Below are positions 18,587 through 26,737 of a stretch of DNA of 40,512 nt, piece after piece. The number at the start of each line of letters is the position of its first letter. Position 1 is the first letter of the stretch. The notes under the pieces were generated by a model. It searched no databases. It was not told where the DNA came from and saw only the letters and a program-made list of their open reading frames with translations. The stretch is from Sphingobium arseniciresistens (lineage in GTDB: Bacteria > Pseudomonadota > Alphaproteobacteria > Sphingomonadales > Sphingomonadaceae), in NCBI GenBank assembly GCA_029167225.1, contig JARFNK010000036.1:1-40512 (forward strand), in the 5' to 3' direction. The position numbers and the translations under genes were made by a program.

Positions 18587-19168
18587 CTGACCCTCGACCT
18601 GTTCGATACCCCGGTCATCCCCGGCCTGAGGGCATCGGCCGACATCGTCTCGCCGGACGAGGAGCGCGGACTCATCGCGGCCATCGACTGCCAGCCGCTC
18701 TCGCCTTTTCGCTTCCAGGGCTGGGAAGGCAAGCGCCTCACCCACAGCTTCGGCTGGAACTACGACTTCGATACCGGCGAGGTTGCTCGGGCGGCACCGA
18801 TGCCCGACTGGCTGGTCGATGTACGGAGCAGGGTCGCCGCCTTCGCCGATCTCGACCCGGACACGCTCGTCCAGGCGCTACTTATACGATACGATGTGGG
18901 CGCCGGGATCGACTGGCACCGGGACCGGCCGATCTACGAGCACATCGTAGGACTGTCGCTGGGCGTTCCCGCAACGATGCGCTTCCGCCGGAAGCACGGA
19001 GACCGATGGCTCCGGGCAAGCCTCCCGCTCGAACCGCGCGGTGCCTACCACCTAGCGGGCGAGGCCCGGCATGACTGGGAGCACAGCATCGCCGAGATGG
19101 AACGGACGCGACATTCGATCACGTTCCGGTCGCCCTCGACGCGCGGACGATCGATCCTCACAACTTGA
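18587..19168 (+). CDS. alkB: AlkB-like 2-oxoglutarate/Fe(II)-dependent dioxygenase
   Basis: About 193 residues of the AlkB fold used for oxidative demethylation of nucleic acids. The iron ligands are visible: H and D in DWHRDRP and the distal H in WEHSI. They are followed by the 2-oxoglutarate Arg pattern HSITFRS. The nucleotide-recognition lid KRLTHSFGWNYDF is also present. Homology begins with TLDLFDTPVIPG, and the codon before it is CTG at 18587, with AGGGAG about 8 nt upstream. No ATG, GTG or TTG lies between it and the in-frame stop at 18554. The native ATG appears lost, leaving CTG initiation, an internal ATG at 18800 that would remove the lid, or no product. Confidence 0.72.
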   Translation: MTLDLFDTPVIPGLRASADIVSPDEERGLIAAIDCQPLSPFRFQGWEGKRLTHSFGWNYDFDTGEVARAAPMPDWLVDVRSRVAAFADLDPDTLVQALLIRYDVGAGIDWHRDRPIYEHIVGLSLGVPATMRFRRKHGDRWLRASLPLEPRGAYHLAGEARHDWEHSIAEMERTRHSITFRSPSTRGRSILTT

Positions 19169-19177
19169 GGCCACCAG

Positions 19178-19813
19178 TCACTCTTGGTCTGCAATCCATT
19201 TATCCAAGGCTGCGGAATGTTTCTTACGCTCGTTTTTGACCTTCCTCTCCGCCTCATCCCGTTCGCGGCCGTGCGATCGATCGAGGTCACGCCTCTCCCT
19301 CTCTATCTCACGCCGCAGTCGCTCGAGATCCTGCTCTCGCCGCCTGAGATCCGCCTCCCCGTTCCGTTGGCGATGCGAAAGCTCCTTAAGCGCAGCCTCC
19401 GCAGCCTCGAGAGCATCACGGGACGGACGCGGTTGCGGTGGCCGACTGAGCTTCGACTTGGCCATTCCGCCCGAAGCGGCAGAGTCCTTATCCTTCGCCC
19501 CGTTCGATCCAGCCGTTTGCCCCGACTTCCTGTCGGACCGCTTGGACGCTCCCGCGGACGCCCCATGCTTCGGGCCTGCAGCAGCAAGATGCTCCGCCTC
19601 GCTTCCACGCGCGATCCTGATCACGGCACCGGGCCGCTCCAGAGGCGCCTGCATCAACGCCTCGTCGATCACCTCTTCGGCGATCCCCCGCGCGAACAGA
19701 TCAGCATCGCTCCCCCACGCTTCTAGGGCGGCCTTCCGGCTCGGCGCGGCGACATAGGCGTCGTGAAAGCCGATCGGGGTCCTGAACACCTTGAGTTTCT
19801 GCTTCCGCGCCAT
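19178..19813 (-). CDS. Hypothetical coiled-coil protein
   Basis: 211 residues, not recognised as a named family. The first 75 residues look globular (KVFRTPIGFHDAYVAAPSRK, ALEAWGSDADLFARG). A low-complexity Ala/Ser/Lys linker follows (about 75-125). Then comes a strongly charged Glu/Arg coiled coil (DALEAAEAALKELSHR, DLERLRREIERERRDLDR) to the end. The short N-terminal block recalls small sphingomonad proteins often annotated as cell-envelope biogenesis proteins, which is not evidence of function. It converges with alkB, with stop codons 10 bp apart. Confidence 0.6.
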   Translation of the reverse strand: MARKQKLKVFRTPIGFHDAYVAAPSRKAALEAWGSDADLFARGIAEEVIDEALMQAPLERPGAVIRIARGSEAEHLAAAGPKHGASAGASKRSDRKSGQTAGSNGAKDKDSAASGGMAKSKLSRPPQPRPSRDALEAAEAALKELSHRQRNGEADLRRREQDLERLRREIERERRDLDRSHGRERDEAERKVKNERKKHSAALDKWIADQE

Positions 19814-19919
19814 TCCGATGAAACGCGCTCAGGCGTCGATGTCTCCCGGCGCCATCACGAGAGGGCCGTCGGCATGGATGGCCCGCGTGTTCGAGACTGC
19901 TATCGACGGACGCACCAGA

Positions 19920-20090
19920 TCAGGACTGCGCGATGACGAGCGCCCGCGCGAGGTCACGAACGTGGACCCACTTCGCCTTATCGATCGGATTGAAGTCGGG
20001 GGCGGGAGGAAACGCAAAGTCGCGCCTGCCGCTTCGATCCGTTCGCGCACGGATACGCGGTTGTTGCTGGATAGGTTGTCCCCGCGGCCC
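19920..20090 (-). pseudogene. IS630-family transposase C-terminal remnant
   Basis: On the minus strand one frame reads DNLSSNNRVSVRERIEAAGA and TLRFLPP. After a frame change it continues PDFNPIDKAKWVHVRDLARAL to a TGA at 19920. This is the last part of the DDE catalytic region of IS630-type transposases (consensus DNLSSH...FLPPYSPDFNPIE). It is frameshifted, and the N-terminal two thirds are absent. It ends against the SnoaL-like gene. No inverted repeats or target duplication could be assigned. It marks the left border of the nicotinate island. Confidence 0.6.
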
Positions 20091-20504
20091 TCACCGGATC
20101 AGGGACGCTACACGCGTAACCACGCCAGCGATTTCGCCCAATGCCAGAGTGTCCATCATCTCTGAGATGGCGGCGATCCGGCCCTGCGCATGACGCACGA
20201 AAATGGCGTTATCGCAGGCGACAGCGATCCCATTGGCGCGAAAGCGCACATGAAGGCGAAAACGCGCCGCGCTACAGGTTGCGTCGGCAACCGTGTCGAG
20301 AATTTCCACACGCACGCCAGGGTGATAGCGCTGTTCGAGCGAGATCCGGTTGAACTCGCGCACCGCCGCGCGGCCCCGGTGCGGGCCCGCCAGCTTGCCC
20401 GTTGACAGCGGCAAGCTCAGCGACACGTCATCGCACATCAGCGCATCCATCGCATCGAGATCGCCCCAGTTGCGCAGCCAAGCCTCCGCCAGGTTGATCA
20501 CCAT
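20091..20504 (-). CDS. SnoaL/NTF2-like protein
   Basis: 137 residues with the alpha+beta cone pattern of the SnoaL-like/NTF2 superfamily: WLRNWGDLDAMDALMCDDV, then GPHRGRAAVREFNRIS and a late segment IAAISEMMDTLAL. Members may be small-molecule isomerases, hydratases or plain binding proteins, so the chemistry cannot be assigned. The start at 20504 has AAGGGG about 8 nt upstream. It is divergent from the IclR gene at 20863, and the shared gap carries the island's repeated dyad. Co-regulation with the pyridine genes is therefore likely, and a role on a ring-opened intermediate is possible but unproven. Confidence 0.65.
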   Translation of the reverse strand: MVINLAEAWLRNWGDLDAMDALMCDDVSLSLPLSTGKLAGPHRGRAAVREFNRISLEQRYHPGVRVEILDTVADATCSAARFRLHVRFRANGIAVACDNAIFVRHAQGRIAAISEMMDTLALGEIAGVVTRVASLIR

Positions 20505-20594
20505 ATTCTATACCCCTTGCCAATATCCGTCCGAAGCTTCGGTAAAGACATGCTCGATCTGCGGCGGAGCGATGTAAATCCCAGTACCAGCATT

Positions 20595-20608
20595 ATCATA
20601 TGCCTGAT
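20595..20608. promoter_or_regulatory. ATCA-N6-TGAT dyad, copy 1 (SnoaL/IclR divergent promoter)
   Basis: The sequence is TTATCA-TATGCC-TGATCC with perfectly inverted ATCA/TGAT arms 6 nt apart. It lies in the roughly 360-bp gap between the SnoaL-like gene and IclR-1. It matches in arms and spacing the dyads near 28247, 34733 and 35565. Probable operator for one of the two IclR regulators (inference). Confidence 0.5.
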
Positions 20609-20862
20609 CCAGATGATCATTTTCGCGCTTTTCGGCACCTGCCGGTGCCCCGACGGCGCGGGCAGAGCCGTTACGGGCATCAACCGGCTGATATTTGCTT
20701 CCTGGGCTTGTCACCCCCCACGGGCAGACCGCATGCTTTGGCGCAAAGCAACTTCCTGCCCGCTACAGACCGCCTTCCGGAGCGGTAAGGGCGGCGGGGC
20801 CACGCGGAGAGGGGACTGGACGGCGCGTTTACGCGCAGCACAGGAATCGAAGGAGTCGCGCC

Positions 20863-21654
20863 ATGCTGGCTATGGAAAGCAACTACTCGGTCGTTGTCCC
20901 CTCAGCGGAATCGTCTGACGGCGCGATCATCAAGTCCGCCCATCGGGTCCTGCAGGTCTTCGAATATTTCGCGCACGTGCGACGACCCAGCAATGCTACC
21001 GAAATCGCCAATGCGCTATGCTTCCCCCAGTCGAGCACGTCTATGCTGCTGCGCAGCATGGTCAGCCTGGGATATCTTGCCTATCAGGCGGACTGCCGGA
21101 CGTTCGAGCCCACCATCCGCCTGTCTTTGTTGGGCGGCTGGGACCCGCGACGGATCGATGTGGCGGGCGACATCATCGTGCGGCTCGGCCGCCTGCATGC
21201 CGAGACTGGCGAGACGGTGCTCCTCGCGCATATTGACCGCAATCTGGTTCGATATATCTATGTGCTGCAGAAACCGGCCAGTTCGGTTCCCTATTATTTC
21301 AAGCTTGGTACTGCGCGCCCGGCGTGCATGACCGCCGCGGGCCGCATGCTGATGACGCTCTATTCAGAGCGCGAGGTGATGGCCACGATCCACCGTGCCA
21401 ATGCCGAAGAGCCCGATCCGGCGGAATGGATCAACCGCAAGCAGTTCCTTGTCGAACTCGCCACGTGCCGCCGCGACCGGACCTGTGTCACGCGACGCGC
21501 CTTCGACGACCGGATCGGGGTCCAGATGGCGGCGCTGTTGCCCGCCGAAGGCGGCGTGCCAAAATTCGCCGTCGCACTGGTTTCCGAAGAACCGCGATTC
21601 ACTGCCAACGAGGCGTTCCTGCGCGAAAGGCTGGCGCACGCCGTCGCGGCCTGA
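20863..21654 (+). CDS. IclR-family transcriptional regulator 1
   Basis: 263 residues from ATG 20863, with AGGAG 7 nt upstream; the frame is open further upstream without need. The N-terminal winged helix (about 20-80) contains HRVLQVFEYFAH, PSNATEIANALCFPQSSTS and LRSMVSLGYLAY. The C-terminal effector domain contains YFKLGTARPACMTAAGRML. It is a clear paralogue of IclR-2 at 33876, sharing FPQSSTS/LPQSSTS and the LSLLG-W block. IclR proteins often control aromatic catabolism as activators or repressors. It is convergent with nicB (15 bp between stops) and probably controls the nicotinate genes; the effector is unknown. Confidence 0.88.
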   Translation: MLAMESNYSVVVPSAESSDGAIIKSAHRVLQVFEYFAHVRRPSNATEIANALCFPQSSTSMLLRSMVSLGYLAYQADCRTFEPTIRLSLLGGWDPRRIDVAGDIIVRLGRLHAETGETVLLAHIDRNLVRYIYVLQKPASSVPYYFKLGTARPACMTAAGRMLMTLYSEREVMATIHRANAEEPDPAEWINRKQFLVELATCRRDRTCVTRRAFDDRIGVQMAALLPAEGGVPKFAVALVSEEPRFTANEAFLRERLAHAVAA

Positions 21655-21669
21655 CCGCACTCCGCGAGG

Positions 21670-24600
21670 TCAGCGTGGCGTGCGCGGAGCCACTTCGGAC
21701 CGGATTCGCCGCACGCTCGCCGCCACATCCTGCCATTCGGGTCTGGCCGTGGCCTGCGTGCGCCGGATGAACCGCACGAGATCAGTCAGTTGGGCGTCGT
21801 TGAACTGATCGGCAAACGCGGGCATCGCGCCGCGCACGCCCTTGGCCGGATCGTTGACCCCCGAAAGGATCGTGCGGATCAGATTGTCGGGACGATCGGC
21901 ATGGACCGTCGTGCTGAGCGCAAGCGAGACTTTGCCTCCATACATATCGGGATTGTCGTTGGCGTGGCAAACCGCGCAGGCTCCATCGAAGGCGCGCGCG
22001 CCGACACTGTCGAGCGGGGCCAAGGATGCGCGGCCTAATTGGGTCAGCGCCTGCGCGCGCGCGCGCGCCGATGCATCGCTGACCACGTGACCGCTGCGCG
22101 AGGCCAAATAATGGGCCATCGCGCGGATATCACTGTCGGGCAAGGCAGCCATTTCGGCCACTACCGCGAGCATCGGCCCAACCGTGCCACCGTGCTGTTC
22201 CGACGCGCCGGTGCGCAAATATTGGTAGAGCGCCTCTTCGGTCCATGGCACCGGCGACCGCGACTGCGCACCGAGCGCCGGGGCATCCCAGCCGTCGACC
22301 ATGCCGCCGGCCAGATGGCGGCTGGTGATTTCCGCTCCCAGCGCATTGCGCGGGCTGTGGCAGGCCGAACAGTGCCCCACTCCTTCAACCAGATAGGCCC
22401 CCCGGTTCCACAGCGCCGACCGCGCCGGGTCGGGCGTGAATGGCTCTGCATTGTGGTACAGCGCGTTCCACCCGGCAACCAGCGGGCGCAGGTTCATCGG
22501 AAAGGCCAGCCGGGTGGCCTTTGGCGCCGCCACCACTGGCGGCTGCGCCATGAGCCAAGCATAAAGCGCCTGCATGTCGGGCTCGCTCAGCCGGGCGAAC
22601 GCAGTATAGGGAAATGCCGGATAGAGATGCCGGCCATCGCGCGAGATGCCCTGCCGCATCGCGCGATCAAACGCAGGATAACTCCACCCGCCGATACCGG
22701 TCGCAACGTCGGGGGTGATGTTGGTGGAATGCACCACCCCGAAGGGCGTTTCGATCGCAAGCCCGCCGGCGTTGACCGCGCCCCCGGCCTGCGTGTGGCA
22801 TACCGCGCAATCGCCGGCCGCCGCGACCTGCCGGCCGCGCGCGATCGTTTCTGCCGAATATGTGCCGGGGCTTACCGGCGGGACCGGGGCGATCGTCGGC
22901 GTTAAGGTCGCCATCGCTACAGCGCCTGCCGCGGCGCAGGCCGATAAGACTCCCGCGAACCACGACGACCGGGGTCGTGCCGGACGATTACCGCCGCCGC
23001 CCTGCGCCTGCAGCCCGGCGCGCACCCGTTCCGGCGTTAACGGAAATTCTCGAAAGCGTACGCCGGTCGCGTCGAACACCGCGTTGGCGATCGCAGCCGC
23101 GCTCGGCACCGAGGCGGATTCACCCACGCCCAACGGCGGGTCAAGCGGACGCGGCATCATCACCACGTCGATCACCGGTGCCTCGGTGAACTTGAGGATC
23201 GGATAAGTGCCCCAGTTCCGATTGGTTACTGCGGTTTCGTCGAACGTCACCCGCTCCATCAGCGAGCGACTGGTCGATTGCAGCACATTACCCTCGATCT
23301 GGTGGCGGACCCCTTCGGGATTGATCATCATTCCCGAATCCTGGCCCACCGTGACTTTGGTGACCGCCACCTCGCCTGTTGCCGTATTGACCTCGACATC
23401 GGCGACCCAAGCGGAGGCGGCAGCCGCCACGCCCGGAAAATGGCCATGGACGTATACCGCATAGGCGAAGCCCCGGCCACGAACGACATCGGGGGCCACC
23501 TGCTCCATCCGTGGCCCGGCATGCGGCGTCCATCCCGCGCGATCGGCCACCGCGCGTACCAGCTCAATGGCGCGCGCATCGTCGATGTGCCGCAGGCGGA
23601 ATTCGACCGGATCGCTGTTAGCCGCAAGCGCCAGTTCGTCAATGAAGGATTCGTGGGCAAAACAATTGGGCAGGGCCGAAACCCCGCGTAGAAAGGCGGA
23701 TCGGATGATCGTCCCCTGATCGTAATTGACCACGCGCATGCTGGGATAGCGATATGGCGGAATGGCGCTGCGATCCCCGCCGGTGGTCTGCACCGTGACC
23801 GGCTCGACCTTGCGGGTCAGCAGCAGCGCCAGCGTGGGCGCCATCCCGCAGGGATAGCGCGTGTGAAAATCGTAGGCCGCCAACGCGCCCGAATCATCCA
23901 GCCCGCCCTCCACCCTCATCAGCTGAGCGCCGCCCTTGGGCTCCCACCCATGCTCCTGCTCCCGGCTGAGTTGAACCCGCACCGGCGCGCCCACCGCTCG
24001 CGCCAGCAGCGCGGCATCTGCCCCCACATCGTCCATACCGCTGCGACCATACGAGCCTGAAGTCTCCAGCCGCACGATTTCCACATCGCCGACCGGAATG
24101 CCCAGCAACAGCGCCAGGTCGTCCTGCAGCATGCGCACGGTCTGCGTGCCGGACCACACCGTCAGCCGCCCGGCGTCATCGAACGCGGCCACCGAACAGC
24201 ACGGGCCGATCGATGCATGCATCTGAAACGGCCACACATATGTGCCTGACACCCGCGTGGCCGACGCGGCCAGCGCCGCATCGACATCGCCAGTATCGCG
24301 CAAAGTGCGCGGTGGCCCGGGATTTTCGAGAATCGCCTGTGTCGGCGGATCGAGATCGGGCAGTGGATCGGGCATCGCCCATTGCACGCGCAAGGCGCGC
24401 GCCGCATCCTCGGCCTGGTCTTCGCGTTCGGCAACCACGCCGACGAAGTCGTGCAGCACCACGACCTTCACCACGCCCGGAATGTGCGCGATCGAACCTT
24501 CGTCCACCGCGATCAGGCTGCGGCCCACGAAGGCGCCCTGGTCGCGCCCCGCATAGGGCGGCCGCACCACACGGCCGTGCAACATCCCGGGCATGCGCAC

Positions 24601-25194
24601 GTCGTGTACATAAGTCATCGTCCCGGTAGCCTTGCCCGGCAGGTCCACCCGCTGCGACGACTGGCCGACGATCGTGTAGCGTGCAGGATCCTTGACCGGC
24701 GTAGCAAGGTCGAGCGTCAGCGTCATCGCGGCGTCCGCCACCAGTTCACCATAGCCGATCGTTCGGTTGTCGCCACCGCGCGCGCCGACCCGGCCGTTGG
24801 CCGTGATCAGCATGTCCTCGCTCAGCCCCAGCCGCTCTGCTGCGCGCGCGACCAGCCAGCGCCGCGCCTGTGCAGCAGCGCAGCGCAGCGGCACGGCAGC
24901 GACCTGTATCGTCTCGCTCGCCGCGGTGGGCCCCTGGTCCGGCGTCCACACAGTATCACCCAGCACCATCGACACGCGATCGAGCGGCAGATCTAGCTCT
25001 TCGGCGATGATCTGCGCCAGCGACGTGCGAATGCCCGTGCCGAGATCGACATGACCGTTGAAGCCCGTGACGGTCCCGTCATCATGCACAGTCAGATAGA
25101 GATCGATCCGCCCTCCCGCCTGTTCGGCCACCCCCAGCACGCCCGGCCCGCGCAGCAGTTCTTCCGGCCCGGCGGCGGCAAAGTTCCGATTCAC
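21670..25194 (-). CDS. nicB: Nicotinate dehydrogenase subunit B (molybdopterin + tri-heme cytochrome c)
   Basis: About 1174 residues from GTG 25194, which overlaps the nicA stop as GTGA and has AACGAGGA upstream; the frame extends to 25233. Residues up to about 730 form the two xanthine-oxidase-type molybdopterin domains, ending with the active-site Glu motif LGVGESASVPSAAAIANA. A hydrophobic segment (about 740-760) then leads into a cytochrome region with three CxxCH heme sites, at Cys796, Cys942 and Cys1073. This Mo-domain plus three-heme fusion is the signature of NicB, which hydroxylates nicotinate at C6 with water and sends electrons to the respiratory chain through the hemes. It partners with the 2Fe-2S subunit encoded just upstream. 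Confidence 0.93.
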   Translation of the reverse strand: MNRNFAAAGPEELLRGPGVLGVAEQAGGRIDLYLTVHDDGTVTGFNGHVDLGTGIRTSLAQIIAEELDLPLDRVSMVLGDTVWTPDQGPTAASETIQVAAVPLRCAAAQARRWLVARAAERLGLSEDMLITANGRVGARGGDNRTIGYGELVADAAMTLTLDLATPVKDPARYTIVGQSSQRVDLPGKATGTMTYVHDVRMPGMLHGRVVRPPYAGRDQGAFVGRSLIAVDEGSIAHIPGVVKVVVLHDFVGVVAEREDQAEDAARALRVQWAMPDPLPDLDPPTQAILENPGPPRTLRDTGDVDAALAASATRVSGTYVWPFQMHASIGPCCSVAAFDDAGRLTVWSGTQTVRMLQDDLALLLGIPVGDVEIVRLETSGSYGRSGMDDVGADAALLARAVGAPVRVQLSREQEHGWEPKGGAQLMRVEGGLDDSGALAAYDFHTRYPCGMAPTLALLLTRKVEPVTVQTTGGDRSAIPPYRYPSMRVVNYDQGTIIRSAFLRGVSALPNCFAHESFIDELALAANSDPVEFRLRHIDDARAIELVRAVADRAGWTPHAGPRMEQVAPDVVRGRGFAYAVYVHGHFPGVAAAASAWVADVEVNTATGEVAVTKVTVGQDSGMMINPEGVRHQIEGNVLQSTSRSLMERVTFDETAVTNRNWGTYPILKFTEAPVIDVVMMPRPLDPPLGVGESASVPSAAAIANAVFDATGVRFREFPLTPERVRAGLQAQGGGGNRPARPRSSWFAGVLSACAAAGAVAMATLTPTIAPVPPVSPGTYSAETIARGRQVAAAGDCAVCHTQAGGAVNAGGLAIETPFGVVHSTNITPDVATGIGGWSYPAFDRAMRQGISRDGRHLYPAFPYTAFARLSEPDMQALYAWLMAQPPVVAAPKATRLAFPMNLRPLVAGWNALYHNAEPFTPDPARSALWNRGAYLVEGVGHCSACHSPRNALGAEITSRHLAGGMVDGWDAPALGAQSRSPVPWTEEALYQYLRTGASEQHGGTVGPMLAVVAEMAALPDSDIRAMAHYLASRSGHVVSDASARARAQALTQLGRASLAPLDSVGARAFDGACAVCHANDNPDMYGGKVSLALSTTVHADRPDNLIRTILSGVNDPAKGVRGAMPAFADQFNDAQLTDLVRFIRRTQATARPEWQDVAASVRRIRSEVAPRTPR

Positions 25195-25733
25195 GATGGT
25201 TCCTCGTTGGCTGGGGCGGGGCGAGGCCCGCAATGCTTGTCACCCGCGCCGGCGGCCATAGCGCGCGCCGCCGTCTTGACCGCCTGCAGCACTTCCACGT
25301 GCGATCCGCAGCGGCATAAATTGAAGCGCAGCGCCGTGCGGATGGTGGCGTCATCGGGATCGGGCACGCGGCGCAGCAGGGCATGTGCGGTCATGATCAT
25401 GCCATTCAGGCAATATCCGCATTGCGTGGCGTTTTCGGCAATGAACGCCGCCTGCACCGGATGCGGTGCCTCCGGCGTGCCCAGCCCTTCCAAAGTAACG
25501 ATCCGCGCGCCCTCCACCAGCCCGCCAACCGGCAACACGCAGGCCCGGGCCAGCTTGTTATCGATCAGCACGGTGCAGGCCCCGCACTGCGCCAGCCCGC
25601 AGCCGTATTTGGGCCCGTTGAGCCGCACGTCGTTGCGCAGCACATGCAACAGCAGCGTCTGGGCAGGCGCGGTAATCGCGTGCGGGGTGCCATTCACTGT
25701 TATATACACCGGCTTGTCCTGAGCTGTCTTCAT
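25191..25733 (-). CDS. nicA: Nicotinate dehydrogenase subunit A (2Fe-2S)
   Basis: 180 residues of the small iron-sulfur subunit of molybdenum hydroxylases. The plant-type 2Fe-2S cluster is bound by Cys45, Cys50, Cys53 and Cys65 (GCGLAQCGACTV...RAC). The second cluster is bound by Cys105, Cys108, Cys140 and Cys142 (QCGYCLNGM...CRCG). It relays electrons from the Mo centre of NicB to the cytochrome part. It carries an extra tail of about 25 residues (ending PAPANEEPS) compared with the usual 155 or so. The start overlaps the upstream hydrolase stop as ATGA, and its stop overlaps the nicB GTG, so translation is coupled at both ends. Confidence 0.93.
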   Translation of the reverse strand: MKTAQDKPVYITVNGTPHAITAPAQTLLLHVLRNDVRLNGPKYGCGLAQCGACTVLIDNKLARACVLPVGGLVEGARIVTLEGLGTPEAPHPVQAAFIAENATQCGYCLNGMIMTAHALLRRVPDPDDATIRTALRFNLCRCGSHVEVLQAVKTAARAMAAGAGDKHCGPRPAPANEEPS

Positions 25734-26737
25734 CGCGCCAGCAAGTCCCGTATCGCGCCATCGACCATGGCAATGTCGACAGGATCACTGCCAGGCGAAC
25801 CGGCCCGGTGCCCCCAGTCTGACTGGATCACCCGAAGCTGCGCATCACGCATCATCGCGACCTCGATGGCGCTGTCCTCTGGCGGAAAATAGAGATCGGT
25901 GGCGCAGGGCATGACGATCGTACGTGCGGTGATGGCACCCAGCGCGGCACTAAGGTCCCCGCCGAATTTCGGATTTGCCGAGGCATCGGCAGTCTGCCAA
26001 GTGCCGATCTGGGCCAAGATATCATTGGCATCGACACGCATTTCACCCATCGACCGCGTGGCGAACGCCTGCGCCGAGGCGTAGCCCTGCGCCTTATACA
26101 GCCCCCGCCGGAAATAGCCCTGCCCCACGCCCCACCCATCGAACAGCATGCGCATCCGCTGTAACCCGAGCGTCAGCGGCTGGGCATACTCACCGCTCAG
26201 CCATTCGGGATCGGACGTCAGCGCATTGCGCACCTGTTCCAAGAACAGCCAATTGTGATCAGATGTTCTAGCCGATCCCGCCAGCGCCAGCAGCCGTTCG
26301 ACAGCGGCGGGATAATGGCAGGCCCACTGGTAGGCGATCTGCGCACCCATCGAACGGCCCACCACCAGGCGCAACCGATCGATCCCGAATACCGCGCGCA
26401 GCATGTGGCGCTGCAGCCGCACGTTGTCGAGCACGGACACCGCAGGGAAGCGAGGCCCATCGTGCGGAGCAGGCGAATTACTAGGCGATGATGAATGCCC
26501 ATTGCCCAGGATGTTGACCACTATGATGAAATGCCTGTGCGGATCGAGCCCCCATTTCGGGCCGATTATCCACTCGTTGAAGTCATGGTTGCAGCCAAAC
26601 CAAGTGGGGAAAAGGACGGCGTTGTCGCGCGCCAGGCTCAGCGTACCATGCGTTGTATATACGAGCCGGGCGGCAGGCAGGGTAACCCCGCATTCGAGAC
26701 GAAAAGCGCCCAGTTCGTGACATTGGACCTGGGCCAT
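25730..26737 (-). CDS. MetX-like alpha/beta hydrolase, candidate N-formylmaleamate deformylase
   Basis: 335 residues from ATG 26737, which overlaps the amidase stop as TGATG; the open frame extending to 27145 is not coding. The fold is that of the homoserine O-acetyltransferase group. The nucleophile is Ser129 in VVGRSMGAQIAYQWA, with Asp281 in PCATDLYFPPED and His310 in SDWGHRAGSPG; the oxyanion region is FPTWFGCNHDFNEW. Many MetX-like proteins are simple hydrolases. Its position between the amidase and nicA in a nicotinate operon lacking canonical nicD makes N-formylmaleamate deformylation the best guess. A metabolic methionine role is unlikely here. The assignment to the pathway is inference; the family and triad are read from the sequence. 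Confidence 0.8.
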   Translation of the reverse strand: MAQVQCHELGAFRLECGVTLPAARLVYTTHGTLSLARDNAVLFPTWFGCNHDFNEWIIGPKWGLDPHRHFIIVVNILGNGHSSSPSNSPAPHDGPRFPAVSVLDNVRLQRHMLRAVFGIDRLRLVVGRSMGAQIAYQWACHYPAAVERLLALAGSARTSDHNWLFLEQVRNALTSDPEWLSGEYAQPLTLGLQRMRMLFDGWGVGQGYFRRGLYKAQGYASAQAFATRSMGEMRVDANDILAQIGTWQTADASANPKFGGDLSAALGAITARTIVMPCATDLYFPPEDSAIEVAMMRDAQLRVIQSDWGHRAGSPGSDPVDIAMVDGAIRDLLAR

